DNA from: Streptomyces tsukubensis
GTDB lineage: Bacteria > Actinomycetota > Actinomycetes > Streptomycetales > Streptomycetaceae
DNA length: 64,000 bases
Assembly: GCF_003932715.1 (NCBI RefSeq)
Contig: NZ_CP020700.1
Span: 2,254,501-2,318,500, forward strand
Direction: 5' to 3'
The stretch's first letter is position 1, and the number at the start of each line of letters is the position of its first letter. The notes under the pieces are model-generated. The model searched no databases, had not been told where the DNA came from, and saw only the letters and a list, made by a program, of their open reading frames with translations. Shown here in pieces: positions 44,542 to 54,645 of this stretch. Position numbers and translations under genes: made by a program.

Positions 44542-45886
44542 TCACAGAGTCGCGGCCTGCTCCTCCAGGAGGGCCACGTCGGGGTGGGTGCTGTAGGGGC
44601 GCAGGGCCTGCCGCATGGTGGTGAGGGAGGCGGCGGCGCGGGCCGAGCGCAGTCCGGGGTAGTCGATCAGGAAGCGCTTCCAGGTGGTGAGGGACTCTTC
44701 GAGGTTTCCCTGGAGGAGTTGTGACTCGGCCAGGAGGGCGACGGTCAGGGCTCGGGCGCGGCGGGCCTGGGGGGCTCGGGCGCGCAGGGAGGAGCGGAAG
44801 GCCCGGTCGGCCGCCGCATGGTCCTTGAGCGCGGTCAGTGTGCGGGCCCCTTGGAAGTGGAGGGCTGCGGTCGGGTAGCTGCCGAAGGGGTCTGCGGGGT
44901 TCTGCTCCGCCTTGCTGTGGAGGACCTCTGCGTTGTGCAGGGCGAGAAGGGCATGGGAGCGGTTCCGGGCCCGTGCGTGGGCGAGGGCGAGTTGGGACTG
45001 GATGAAGGACTGGGTCAGGGTCGAGGAGTGGCGGGTGGCGGTGGCGGCGGCCTGTTCGGTCAGGGCGAGTGCGGGCTGCTGGTGTCCGAGGTCCAGCGCG
45101 TGGGCGGCGAGGGCTCGCAGGGCGATGGTGTAGGTGTTGGGGGCCTCGGCTTCGGCGGCGAGGTGGGCGGCGGTGCGGTGGTAGTGCTGGGCCAGGGCAT
45201 GGGCGTGGACGTCGGCACACATGTTGCCCAGGAGAAATGGTGAGCTGGGCGGTGTGGGCGAGGAGTTGCCGGTGTACATGGTCGCTGGCGCCGGCGAGGA
45301 GCCAGGTGGTGGCGTCGTCGGCGAGGTAGGTGGTCAGCGCGGTGCGGGCGTGTCCGCCGCCGAACGTCCCGGTGGAGGAGGCAAAGACGGCGATCATGCC
45401 CTTCAGTGCCTCCACTTCCGCATGGCCGACGCGGCGTCCGGCCATGGCGCCGGCGCGGCGGGCTGCGGTGTGTAAGGGCAGCTCCTGCCAGTCGGGGACC
45501 GCCAGCGCGGCGTGGCTGTAGACGTCCGTGCCGAAGACACTTCCCAGCCCGGGGGCGAGTTGGCCGTGGGTGAGTTTGGCCAGACGCCGTACGGGGTCGG
45601 CCTCCCACGACCAGTCCGGTGTGTACGCGGGTGCCCGGGTCAGTCCGGCTTCGGCGGCGGTCAGTGGCCTGCCCAGACGCCGGGAGAGCGCCTCCAGGAT
45701 GCAGGCGGGCGCGGGCGGGCGCGGATGTGTGCCGGAGAGCCAGCGGGTCGCGGTGGAGCGGTGCACGATCAGGCTGTGACCCTGTTCGGACGCCACCGAT
45801 GAGACGGCGTGGGCAAGCTGGGTCGCGTTCCAGGCCGCCTCGTTGAGCAGCTGCGCGAGCCGTGCGTTGGGTCGCTGAGAGGACAC
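44542..45886 (-). pseudogene. HTH regulator with TPR-like C-terminus, frameshifted
   Basis: The N-terminal frame (from 45886) encodes an HTH (MSSQRPNARLAQLLNEAAWN, then HRSTATRWLSGTHPRPP) and the start of a helical repeat domain up to LLAHTAQLT. From ~45235 the true frame moves: CADVHAHALAQHYHRTAAHL and further helical repeats run in another frame to the stop at 44542. One extra base near the AAA at 45235-45237 explains the break (removal gives LT-I/F-LLGN). Homologous Streptomyces regulators are ~450 residues. Divergent from the isoprenoid genes, so it may have been the cluster regulator. Sequencing error possible. Confidence 0.7.
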
Positions 45887-46156
45887 TTCCTCACCCGTTT
45901 CTCAGCTCTGGTCGAGGTGATGGGGATACGGCGCCGATTCACAAGGGCGCATGGATGCAACAGGAACAGCACATTCGTACGCCGGTACCCCTGCACTAAA
46001 CGGGAGTTCGATGGGTGTACTGAAGCTGGGGTACCCGCCCGGACGGGTCGCTCAATCCCCGTGCGGCGCTGCGGGCGGCCCCTGTTCACACGTCGGTTCC
46101 GCTCGGCAGCGAGCGCCTCCCGACAGCGTTCCCCCCACCGATAGCGAGGGACAGGC

Positions 46157-47476
46157 ATGTCGCATTCTTCCGTGCGCCGGCACCCGGCCACCACCCCCGG
46201 GACGGCACTCCCGGCCGGCCATGTGCTGGTGGCCGAGTCGCTGGTGTGGCCCGACGGGCACATGGTGGCCTGTGCTGCGGCGCCGATGGTCGCGGGGACA
46301 CTCGCCGCCGCCGGCCATCCGGTGGTCACGGGCGCGGTCCGCCTGCTGGAAGAAGGCTCGGGCAGCCCTTTCCATGCCGCGGTCGCCGGCCCGGCCCCGA
46401 GTGCACGCCCGGACGGGAAGGCCGCCCGCACGGAGGGCTCCGGTGACGTGGCCGTGATGGCGACGGCCTCGGACCCGGGCCTGCGCGCGACGGCCGAGGC
46501 CGCTGTCGCCTCCTGGGCACGTGTCATGAGGCCCAGGACGGTGCTGCTGGCGTCTCCGCGGTCGTTCTGCGCCGGGGTGGAGCGGGCCATCGAGGTCGTC
46601 GAGGCCCTCCTGGACCGGCAGCAGACTTCCGGCGGGCGGCCGGTGTTCGTACGGAAGCAGATCGTCCACAACACCCACGTCATTGCCGGCCTGGCGCGGC
46701 GGGGCGCGGTGTTCGTGGAGGAACTGGACGAGATTCCCGCCGGTTCCCTGGTGGTGTTCTCCGCGCACGGTGTCTCCCCGCAGGTCCGCGCGGAAGCGGA
46801 GCGCAGGAACCTGGAGGTGGTGGACGCGACGTGTCCGCTGGTGACGAAGGTCCACGCGGAGGCGCGCCGGTTCGCCGAGCGCGGCAGCAGCATCGTCCTG
46901 ATCGGGCACGCCGGACACGAGGAGGTCGAGGGCACCTACGGCGAGGCCCCCGACGCCACCGTGGTCGTCGGCGGCCCGCAGGACATCGCCGCCCTGGACC
47001 TGCCGGACCCGTCGAACATCACCTACCTGACGCAGACGACGCTTGCCGTGGACGAGACGCGGGAGACGATCGCCGCGCTCAAGGAACGATTCCCCCAGGC
47101 GCGCGGTCCGGGCTCCGAGGACATCTGCTACGCCACCACCAACCGCCAGCACGCCCTGGAAGCCGTCACCGCGGAGGCGGATCTGGTCCTGGTCCTGGGA
47201 TCGGACAACTCCTCCAACTCGGTACGGCTCGTGGAGCTGGCCCGCAAAGCGGGCACCCCGGCCCACCTGATCGAGGACCCCTCCCGCATCCGGCCGGACT
47301 GGCTGCGCGACACGGCCACGGTCGGACTCAGCGCCGGGGCGTCGGCCCCGCCCGCCCTGGTCCAGGAGACCCTCGCGGCGCTGGCCGGGCTGGGGCCGCT
47401 CACCGTTCAGGAACGGATCACCACGACCGAGGACACCTACTTCGCGCCACCCGCCGCAGTGAGGAAGAACCGATGA
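46157..47476 (+). CDS. ispH: 4-hydroxy-3-methylbut-2-enyl diphosphate reductase with N-terminal extension
   Basis: 439 residues; ordinary IspH is ~310-340. The IspH domain starts near residue 126: iron-sulfur ligands Cys138 (SFCAGV), Cys226 (DATCPLV) and Cys324 (EDICYATT), and His residues in IVHNTHV, SAHGV and [10 protein letters not shown]. It makes IPP and DMAPP from HMBPP. The first ~125 residues ([18 protein letters not shown] and on) are an extra domain I do not recognise. ATG preceded by GAGGGACAGG. First of four genes overlapping by 4 nt each. The 270-bp region upstream is the only likely promoter site. Confidence 0.93.
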   Translation: MSHSSVRRHPATTPGTALPAGHVLVAESLVWPDGHMVACAAAPMVAGTLAAAGHPVVTGAVRLLEEGSGSPFHAAVAGPAPSARPDGKAARTEGSGDVAVMATASDPGLRATAEAAVASWARVMRPRTVLLASPRSFCAGVERAIEVVEALLDRQQTSGGRPVFVRKQIVHNTHVIAGLARRGAVFVEELDEIPAGSLVVFSAHGVSPQVRAEAERRNLEVVDATCPLVTKVHAEARRFAERGSSIVLIGHAGHEEVEGTYGEAPDATVVVGGPQDIAALDLPDPSNITYLTQTTLAVDETRETIAALKERFPQARGPGSEDICYATTNRQHALEAVTAEADLVLVLGSDNSSNSVRLVELARKAGTPAHLIEDPSRIRPDWLRDTATVGLSAGASAPPALVQETLAALAGLGPLTVQERITTTEDTYFAPPAAVRKNR

Positions 47477-49316
47477 GTACCAGCGTCTCCGACACCCGAT
47501 TCCCGCTGCTGGAGAAGATCGCCACCCCAGCCGCCCTGAAGGCCCTGCCCCGGGATCAACTGGACGAACTGGCCGCCGAGATCAGGGCGTTCCTGGTCGA
47601 GCAGGTGTGCGCGACGGGCGGTCATCTGGGACCGAACCTGGGGGTGGTGGAGCTGACCCTGGCGCTCCACCGGGTCTTCGACTCCCCCAGGGACGCGATC
47701 GTCTTCGACACCGGACACCAGGCGTACGTACACAAGCTGCTGACCGGCCGCCTCCAGGATTTCCGGTCGCTGCGGCAGCCCGGCGGCCTGTCGGGCTACC
47801 CGTCGCGGTCCGAGTCGCCCCACGATCTGGTGGAGAACTCCCACGCCTCCACCGCCCTCTCCTACGCCGACGGCCTCGCGAAGGCACGGGCCATCAGCGG
47901 TGAGCACGACCGTTCGGTGGTGGCCGTCATCGGCGACGGCGCCCTCACGGGCGGACTGGCCTGGGAGGGCCTGAACAATCTCGGCGGCGCCCCGGAGCGC
48001 CCGGTGATCGTGGTCCTCAACGACAACGGCCGCTCCTACGACCCCACCACCGGCGCCTTCGCCGCCCATCTGAGCGCACTCAAACGCCAGGGCACCGGGA
48101 CCGCGGAACACCAGGGACAGCGGAATGTGCTCACCGATCTCGGGCTCGGCTACCTCGGTCCCGTCGACGGCCACGACACACGTGCCGTGGAGGATGCGCT
48201 GCGCCGGGCCCGGGCCCTCGCCGGTCCGGTTGTCGTGCACGTGGTGACCGTCAAGGGCCGGGGGTACGCCCCCGCGGAGGCGGACGAGGCGGACTGCCTG
48301 CACGCGGTCGGTGTCGTCGATCCGTCCACCGGTCGTCCCGCCCCGGCAGAGGGGGGCTCGGGGCGGTCCTGGACGAGCGTGTTCGCGGACGAGCTGGTGT
48401 CGGTGGCCGCCGGGCACCCGGAGGTGGTGGCCATCACCGCGTCGATGCTGCGGCCGACCGGCCTGCACCTGATGCGGGAGAAGTTCCCGGACCGCGTCTT
48501 CGACGTCGGGATAGCCGAACAGCACGCCGTGACGTCGGCGGCCGGGCTCGCCATGGCCGGCCTGCACCCGGTAGTCGCCCTCTACGCCACCTTCCTGAAC
48601 CGCGCGTTCGACCAGGTCCTGATGGATGTCGCCCTGCACGGTCTGCCGGTGACCTTCGTCCTGGACCGGGCCGGCATCACCGGCCCCGACGGCTCCTCGC
48701 ACCACGGGATGTGGGATCTGGCCCTCCTGGGCACCGTCCCCGGCCTGCGGGTGGCCGTCCCGCGCGGCGCCGCACAGCTGCGGGAACTCCTCACCGAGGC
48801 GGTCACCGAAAGCTCCGGACCCACCGCCCTGCGCTTCCCGAAAGGCGCCGCCGGGGACGATATCGAGGCGTTGGAACGGCACGGCCCCGTCGACGTCCTG
48901 TTCCGCTCGGCCGTCCGGGACGTCCTGCTCGTCGCCACCGGCCCACTTGCCACAGCGGCCGTCGAAGCCGCCGCGCATCTCGACCACCGGGGCATCGGGT
49001 GCACCGTCGCAGACCCCCGCTGGGCCCTGCCCGTCCCCCACGAACTCGTCGAACTCGCCGCCCGGCACCGCCTGGTGATCACCGTCGAGGACGGTGTCCG
49101 CTCCGGCGGCCTGGGAACCGCGGTCGCCCAAGCCGTCACCGACACCGGGAGCACCGTCCCCACCCGCGCCCTGGGCCTGCCCCACCGCTTCCTCCCCCAC
49201 GCCACCCGCAACGGCCTCCTCGGCGCGGCAGGCCTCGACAGCCGGGGCATCGTCTACGCCGTACTCCGCGCCCGCGCCGGGCTTCCGTACCACTCCAAGC
49301 ACCCCGTGGAGCCACG

Positions 49317-49320
<4 letters not shown>
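47473..49320 (+). CDS. dxs: 1-deoxy-D-xylulose-5-phosphate synthase
   Basis: 615 residues. Thiamine diphosphate/Mg site [16 protein letters not shown], substrate His in [10 protein letters not shown], catalytic Glu in [15 protein letters not shown], and C-terminal transketolase domain. Dxs condenses pyruvate and glyceraldehyde 3-phosphate and is the rate-setting step of the MEP pathway. Presence of dxs together with ispG and ispH in a terpene locus points to dedicated precursor supply beyond the housekeeping copies. Start ATG overlaps the ispH stop (ATGA). Confidence 0.95.
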
Positions 49321-50455
<1,135 letters not shown>

Positions 50456-50459
<4 letters not shown>

Positions 50460-51544
50460 CCACCACAGCCCCGGCCGAGCCCTACGGTGCCGACTCGGAT
50501 CAGACCCGGGCCGAGGTCGACTCCGCCCTCGGCGCCTTCCTCGCCGACAAAGCCCGCGCCGCGGCCGGACAGCGTATGCCCGGGGAAGTGACCGCACTCC
50601 TGGCGGACTTCCTGGCCGCCGGCGGCAAACGCATCCGTCCCCTGCTCTGCCTGACCGGCTGGCACGTCGCCGGGGGGCGGGGCCATCCCCTCCCTGTCGT
50701 CAGGGCCGCTGCCGGCCTGGAGATGTTCCACGCCTTCTGCCTGATCCACGACGACGTCATGGACCGCTCCGACACCCGCCGCGGCCGCCCCACCCTCCAC
50801 CGCACCCTCGCCGCCCGTCACGCTGCCGGCCGCACGGTCACCGCCGCCCAGCGGCTCGGTGCCGGCACCGCCGTGCTCATCGGCGACCTCGCCCTCACCT
50901 GGGCCGACGAACTCCTCCACACCGCCGGCCTCAGCCACAAGCAGCTCACCGACGTCCTGCCCCTGCTGCACGCCATGCGCACCGAGGTCATGTACGGCCA
51001 GTACCTCGACGTCACCGCCACCGGCACCCCCACCGCCGACGTCGGCCGGGCACTGGCGATCTGCCGCTACAAGACCGCCAAATACACCATCGAACGCCCC
51101 CTGCACATCGGCGCCGCCCTCGCCGGCGCCGAACAGACCCTGCTCGACTCCCTGTCCGCATTCGCCATTCCCCTGGGCGAAGCCTTCCAGCTCCGCGACG
51201 ACCTCCTCGGCGTCTTCGGCGACACCGCCCACACCGGCAAACCCGCACTCGACGACCTGCGCGAAGGCAAAGCCACCGTCCTCTTCGCCCTCGCCCTGCG
51301 CCACGCCACCCGCACCCAGGCCAACCGGCTCCGCCCCCTCCTCGGCCACCGCGACCTCACACACGACCAGGCCGCCACGGCCCGCGACATCATCACCGCG
51401 ACCGGCGCCGTCCACCACGTCGAGACCATGATCACCGAACGCTACGCACAGGCCCTCCACCACCTCCGGACCGCGCCACTGGAACCGGCATCCATCCGCC
51501 TGCTCCACGACTTCGCGGACACCGCCGTCCGGAGAACCGCATAA
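50456..51544 (+). CDS. Polyprenyl diphosphate synthase, probably geranylgeranyl-PP synthase
   Basis: 362 residues. First Asp-rich motif [11 protein letters not shown] at ~97-106, second motif [12 protein letters not shown] at ~245-256, GGKRIRP near 56. The residue five before the first motif is Phe (HAFCLIHDD), a bulky residue that in related enzymes limits the product to about C20; C20 is therefore the best guess, C15 not excluded. It would supply the terpene synthase encoded convergently 123 bp away. Last gene of the coupled four-gene set. Confidence 0.9.
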
Positions 51545-51667
51545 CCACGAGCCCCGACAGCGCATGACCTCGTGACTCGACATCTCGCAGCGTGGAGAAA
51601 AAGCCTTCTCCGCCGTCTCGGGAAAGAACCGCGAACCCAGCAGGTCAGGTGACCCGCCGGGTTCGCG

Positions 51668-52657
51668 TCAGGACGTAATGACGGTTCGGTCTGCGTAGAG
51701 ACGCCATGTCCCCTCAGTCATTCCGCTCCATCGACCCTCACCTATGTAGCGCGGAGAGAGGAACTGCCAGGCGACAGTACCAACCATTTGGTCGACCACT
51801 GCGGTGATTGCCACTCGGGCAGCGGGATCGGCACCGGCCTGCAGTTCGAGGATTCGCCGCTCGGTTTCCAGGCCGAGGCCGTGAACGTGGGTGACGGCTT
51901 CCTGGAGGTCGGCTCCGGTCTCCTGCATATAGAGACTGACATAGTTGCAGGGGTCGCGACCCAATAGCACTTCTTTGCGATAGGAGATGATATCGTTGAG
52001 ATATATTGAATTCCAGACAGCCGTATCGACGGCCTCCTTCAGTTCAAGGTTTGCATAAGGACTTGCGTCTACGCCGAGAGCATATTCACACAACAAATAG
52101 GACCAGTACATTCCGCTGCTCCCGGGCCGGGCTTTCCGGTAGGTCGGGATATCTTGGGGCGAGCGCCCGATCCTCATGTCGTCCTCGGCGGCGAAGCCGC
52201 TGATCATGTCGTTCATCATGTCGACGAAGCGGTCCCACTGCGGCGGCGACATCTTCGACTTAATGGTCTTTGCGATGGGCGTGATGATGTCGAACGGCGT
52301 ACCTGTGGCATCTCCCGTGACGGCTCGACGCATCGCGGGATAGAGGGAGTCGTCGCCAATCGCGGATCCATTGGTGCACAGATCGTCCAGCGCGAACCAG
52401 GTAATGATCCAGTCCCCGATGTCTGCCAGCCTGTCCGGAAGTCCGTCCGGATAATGCAGGGCCAGGTACTGTCCGTGCTCCTGCCGGGTGAAGTGCCGGA
52501 AACCGGATTCAGTGGGGAACAGGTGGCGAACCTTTTCATAAAACTCATTGGTTCGCCCCTCAAGCCAGTGAAGGTGAGGGTTGCATTTAGGTTTGAGGTA
52601 ACGGAAGAAGGGACCCATGGTGAACATGCCCAGCAGCGGTTGCTCGATAGCAGTCAC
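51668..52657 (-). CDS. Class I terpene synthase with atypical first metal motif
   Basis: 329 residues, all-helical. The first metal motif is ALDDLCTNGS (Asp91, Asp92), lacking the third acidic residue of DDxxD. The NSE triad is intact: Asn221, Ser225, Glu229 in NDIISYRKE. A pyrophosphate-sensor Arg is likely in YRKARPGSSG (Arg177), and the C-terminal RY pair in SPRYIG. It should ionise a prenyl diphosphate and cyclise it; product unknown, a diterpene if the neighbouring synthase makes GGPP. Base composition is visibly more AT-rich than all neighbours, suggesting separate acquisition. GTG start with AAGGA upstream. Confidence 0.88.
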   Translation of the reverse strand: MTAIEQPLLGMFTMGPFFRYLKPKCNPHLHWLEGRTNEFYEKVRHLFPTESGFRHFTRQEHGQYLALHYPDGLPDRLADIGDWIITWFALDDLCTNGSAIGDDSLYPAMRRAVTGDATGTPFDIITPIAKTIKSKMSPPQWDRFVDMMNDMISGFAAEDDMRIGRSPQDIPTYRKARPGSSGMYWSYLLCEYALGVDASPYANLELKEAVDTAVWNSIYLNDIISYRKEVLLGRDPCNYVSLYMQETGADLQEAVTHVHGLGLETERRILELQAGADPAARVAITAVVDQMVGTVAWQFLSPRYIGEGRWSGMTEGTWRLYADRTVITS

Positions 52658-53495
52658 AACAGTTTCCTTCCGTTTCTTCTCGCATCCGGGTGCGAGTAGA
52701 CGGCGTACAGACAGGTCGGGGATTTAGTTGCAGAGGGCGCCCGGGCGAGAAGTTCAATCCGCACACCGGGTACTGCCGCTCGGCATCTCCTTCCCATCAA
52801 CTCGCAGAAAGAGCCGCCAGGGAAGAGGGCAGGGCACGATAAATGTGTGCGCCCGTTGCGAGGTTGCACCTTTGTGAATAGCCATCGGGAATTTCGGCGT
52901 ACGCCGCCCACGGCGGAGTCGGGCGGCCGCCGGACGACCAACTGCCCGACGCCCGCCGGGGTCCACCACCGGAACCAGGCCGATGCTGCCCGCCTCCGAC
53001 ACCAGGGGGCCGGGCAGTCCGCCGGGAGGCCACCGCGCACCGTCCTGAACGTGGCAACCGCTGCGGCACCTTGGCATCATCCGCGGCACGACCTTTTTCA
53101 CAAGCTCACAAGAGTGCAACACGTGCACGCCTCTGCCTGCTGAAAGGGGGTACCCGTTCTCACCGTTGGAGACGTTGACTACCGAATTGCCGGATCAGCG
53201 CCGACGCACGGTGCGGGACCGACGCGCGGTGCGGGACCGACGCGCCGTGCGGGACCGACGCGCCGTGCGGGACCGACGCGCCGTGCGGGATCGAAGTCAC
53301 CGCGGCGGCCCGGGCCGGGTGCTGCCACCGCGGCAGGATTCACCCGCCGCCCACCACGGGCCGAAGGTGGCCGGCTGAGACGGGTGTCCACTGGGTCGTG
53401 GTCTGAACGGATGAACGGCGGGTGCCGCCCCGGGGCGGCACCCGCCGTACTCACGTTTCCGCAGGTAGGAACGGTTCTCTACCGCTTCCGTCAGG
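52658..53495. other. 838-bp region without supported genes
   Basis: Upstream of the terpene synthase and before the tRNA cluster. The first ~250 bp share the lower GC of the terpene synthase gene and presumably hold its promoter. From 53211 an 18-bp tandem repeat follows. Open frames in it (for example 53166-53378) are repeat-driven and show no family. Confidence 0.5.
53211..53298. repeat. 18-bp tandem repeat
   Basis: Four near-exact units of GTGCGGGACCGACGCGCC (53211, 53229, 53247, 53265) followed by a decaying fifth from 53283. In frame it would encode AVRDRR repeats, but no gene is evident. Confidence 0.85.
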
Positions 53496-53569
53496 TGGGG
53501 CGGGTGGGACTCGAACCCACGGCCGACGGATTATGAGTCCGCTGCTCTAACCGGCTGAGCTACCGCCCC
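53496..53569 (-). tRNA. tRNA with CAT anticodon (Ile2 or elongator Met)
   Basis: 74 nt. Acceptor stem GGGGCGG/CCGCCCC, D-arm AGCTCAGCCGGTTAGAGC, anticodon loop CTCATAA, T-arm with GGTTCGAGTCC. No CCA encoded. A CAT anticodon can be tRNA-Met or a lysidine-modified tRNA-Ile; the GC-rich acceptor looks more like Ile2 than the elongator Met. A TilS identity check would decide. Confidence 0.88.
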
Positions 53570-53839
53570 TAACGGCGCGTCGCGCACAAATGTGCGCGCC
53601 GTCTGCCGCAGCATAGCCGGTCATACGATCTCCTGCCTCGGACGGTCCGGCCTCGCTCGCAGGTGAAGACTCCGCCGCGGCCTGCACGGTTCCCTTCGGC
53701 ACAGAATTCACCCGGTCCTCGGGAGCGAACTCCTCCAACACCTCGCCCGGGGCAGAAGATACGGAGGGGTCGTGCTGCCGTCGCCGGGCGGTGCCGGAAA
53801 AGCGAAAAGGACCCTCGACGGGTCCTCTCGCGCTCACTG

Positions 53840-53912
53840 CTCCCCCGGCTGGACTCGAACCAGCAACCCTCCGGTTAACAGCCGAATGCTCTGCCAATTG
53901 AGCTACAGGGGA
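53840..53912 (-). tRNA. tRNA-Asn(GTT), copy 1
   Basis: 73 nt. Acceptor TCCCCTG/CGGGGGA, D-arm AGCTCAATTGGCAGAGC, anticodon loop CTGTTAA, T-arm GCTGGTTCGAGTCCAGC. No CCA encoded. Confidence 0.93.
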
Positions 53913-53917
53913 TCGCG

Positions 53918-53990
53918 CTCCCCCGACTGGACTCGAACCAGTAACCTGCCGGTTAACAGCCGGCTGCTCTGCCAATTGAGCTACAGGGGA
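53918..53990 (-). tRNA. tRNA-Asn(GTT), copy 2
   Basis: 73 nt, 5 bp from copy 1 and nearly identical; differences are in the anticodon stem (GCCGG instead of TTCGG side) and T-arm. Both probably derive from one transcript. No CCA encoded. Confidence 0.93.
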
Positions 53991-54172
53991 TTGCTGCATG
54001 TGCACCGAACGTACCCACCGGAGACTTCCCGGGGGGCGTGTGCTCGCTGCGACACATACATTAGCGCAAGCAGGGGGGTGCTCCGCCAATCGGTAGGGTC
54101 CCGGTTGATCACGGCCCGTTCCGGGCAGGCGGCCAACGGGCACCGTCGTACGTCAGGGAAGGGTGGCAGAGC

Positions 54173-54472
54173 ATGCGGTACAAGCTCACGTTCCTCGCCG
54201 GGCTCGGGGTCGGCTATGTACTCGGCACACGGGCAGGCCGCGAGCGCTACGAGCAGCTGCGGAAGTCGGTACGGGAGCTGTCCCAGAACCCGGCCGTGCG
54301 GAACGCCGCCGAGTCCGCCGCGCAGAACAGCCGTCAGCTGGCGGGCAAGGCGCTGCACGTGGTGAGCGACAAGGTCGGGGACCGGGTCCCCGAGTCCGTC
54401 GCCGAGCGGGTGCGGTCGCTGCGGGAGCGCGGACAGAACGGCCAGGACGACTGGGGCACCAGCAACACCTAG
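54173..54472 (+). CDS. Small YtxH-like membrane-associated protein
   Basis: 99 residues. One N-terminal glycine-zipper hydrophobic segment (LTFLAGLGVGYVLGTRAG) followed by a long charged helix (RERYEQLRKSVRELSQ). YtxH-like proteins are small envelope or stress proteins of unknown function. ATG with AAGGGTGGC upstream. Directly follows the tRNA cluster on the other strand. Confidence 0.82.
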   Translation: MRYKLTFLAGLGVGYVLGTRAGRERYEQLRKSVRELSQNPAVRNAAESAAQNSRQLAGKALHVVSDKVGDRVPESVAERVRSLRERGQNGQDDWGTSNT

Positions 54473-54645
54473 CCCTCACCGGGTGGACGTGCGGGGGTCC
54501 GGGAGCCGGGCCCCCGTTCGTGCTCCCGCGGGCGCGGTACGGGCCGGTCCGGAGGGCCGCCCGGCCCCCTCGCGAAGGCCGTCCCGCGCACCGAACCGGC
54601 AGCGGGTGGCGTGGACGGGCCGCGGTTGCGGCAGAATCCTCTTCC

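Noticed and set aside
51668..52657. Assignment as geosmin, methylisoborneol or pentalenene synthase
   Set aside because: Length, first metal motif and neighbouring genes do not fit those families closely enough to name a product.
53211..53298. CRISPR-like repeat array
   Set aside because: Units are contiguous without spacers and there are no cas genes.
53166..53378. 70-codon frame encoding AVRDRR repeats
   Set aside because: It is produced by the 18-bp repeat; no ribosome site, no family, and an opposite frame is equally open.
53496..53990. tRNA cluster as an integration site of a mobile element
   Set aside because: No integrase, no repeated tRNA 3' end and no excision genes in the window.
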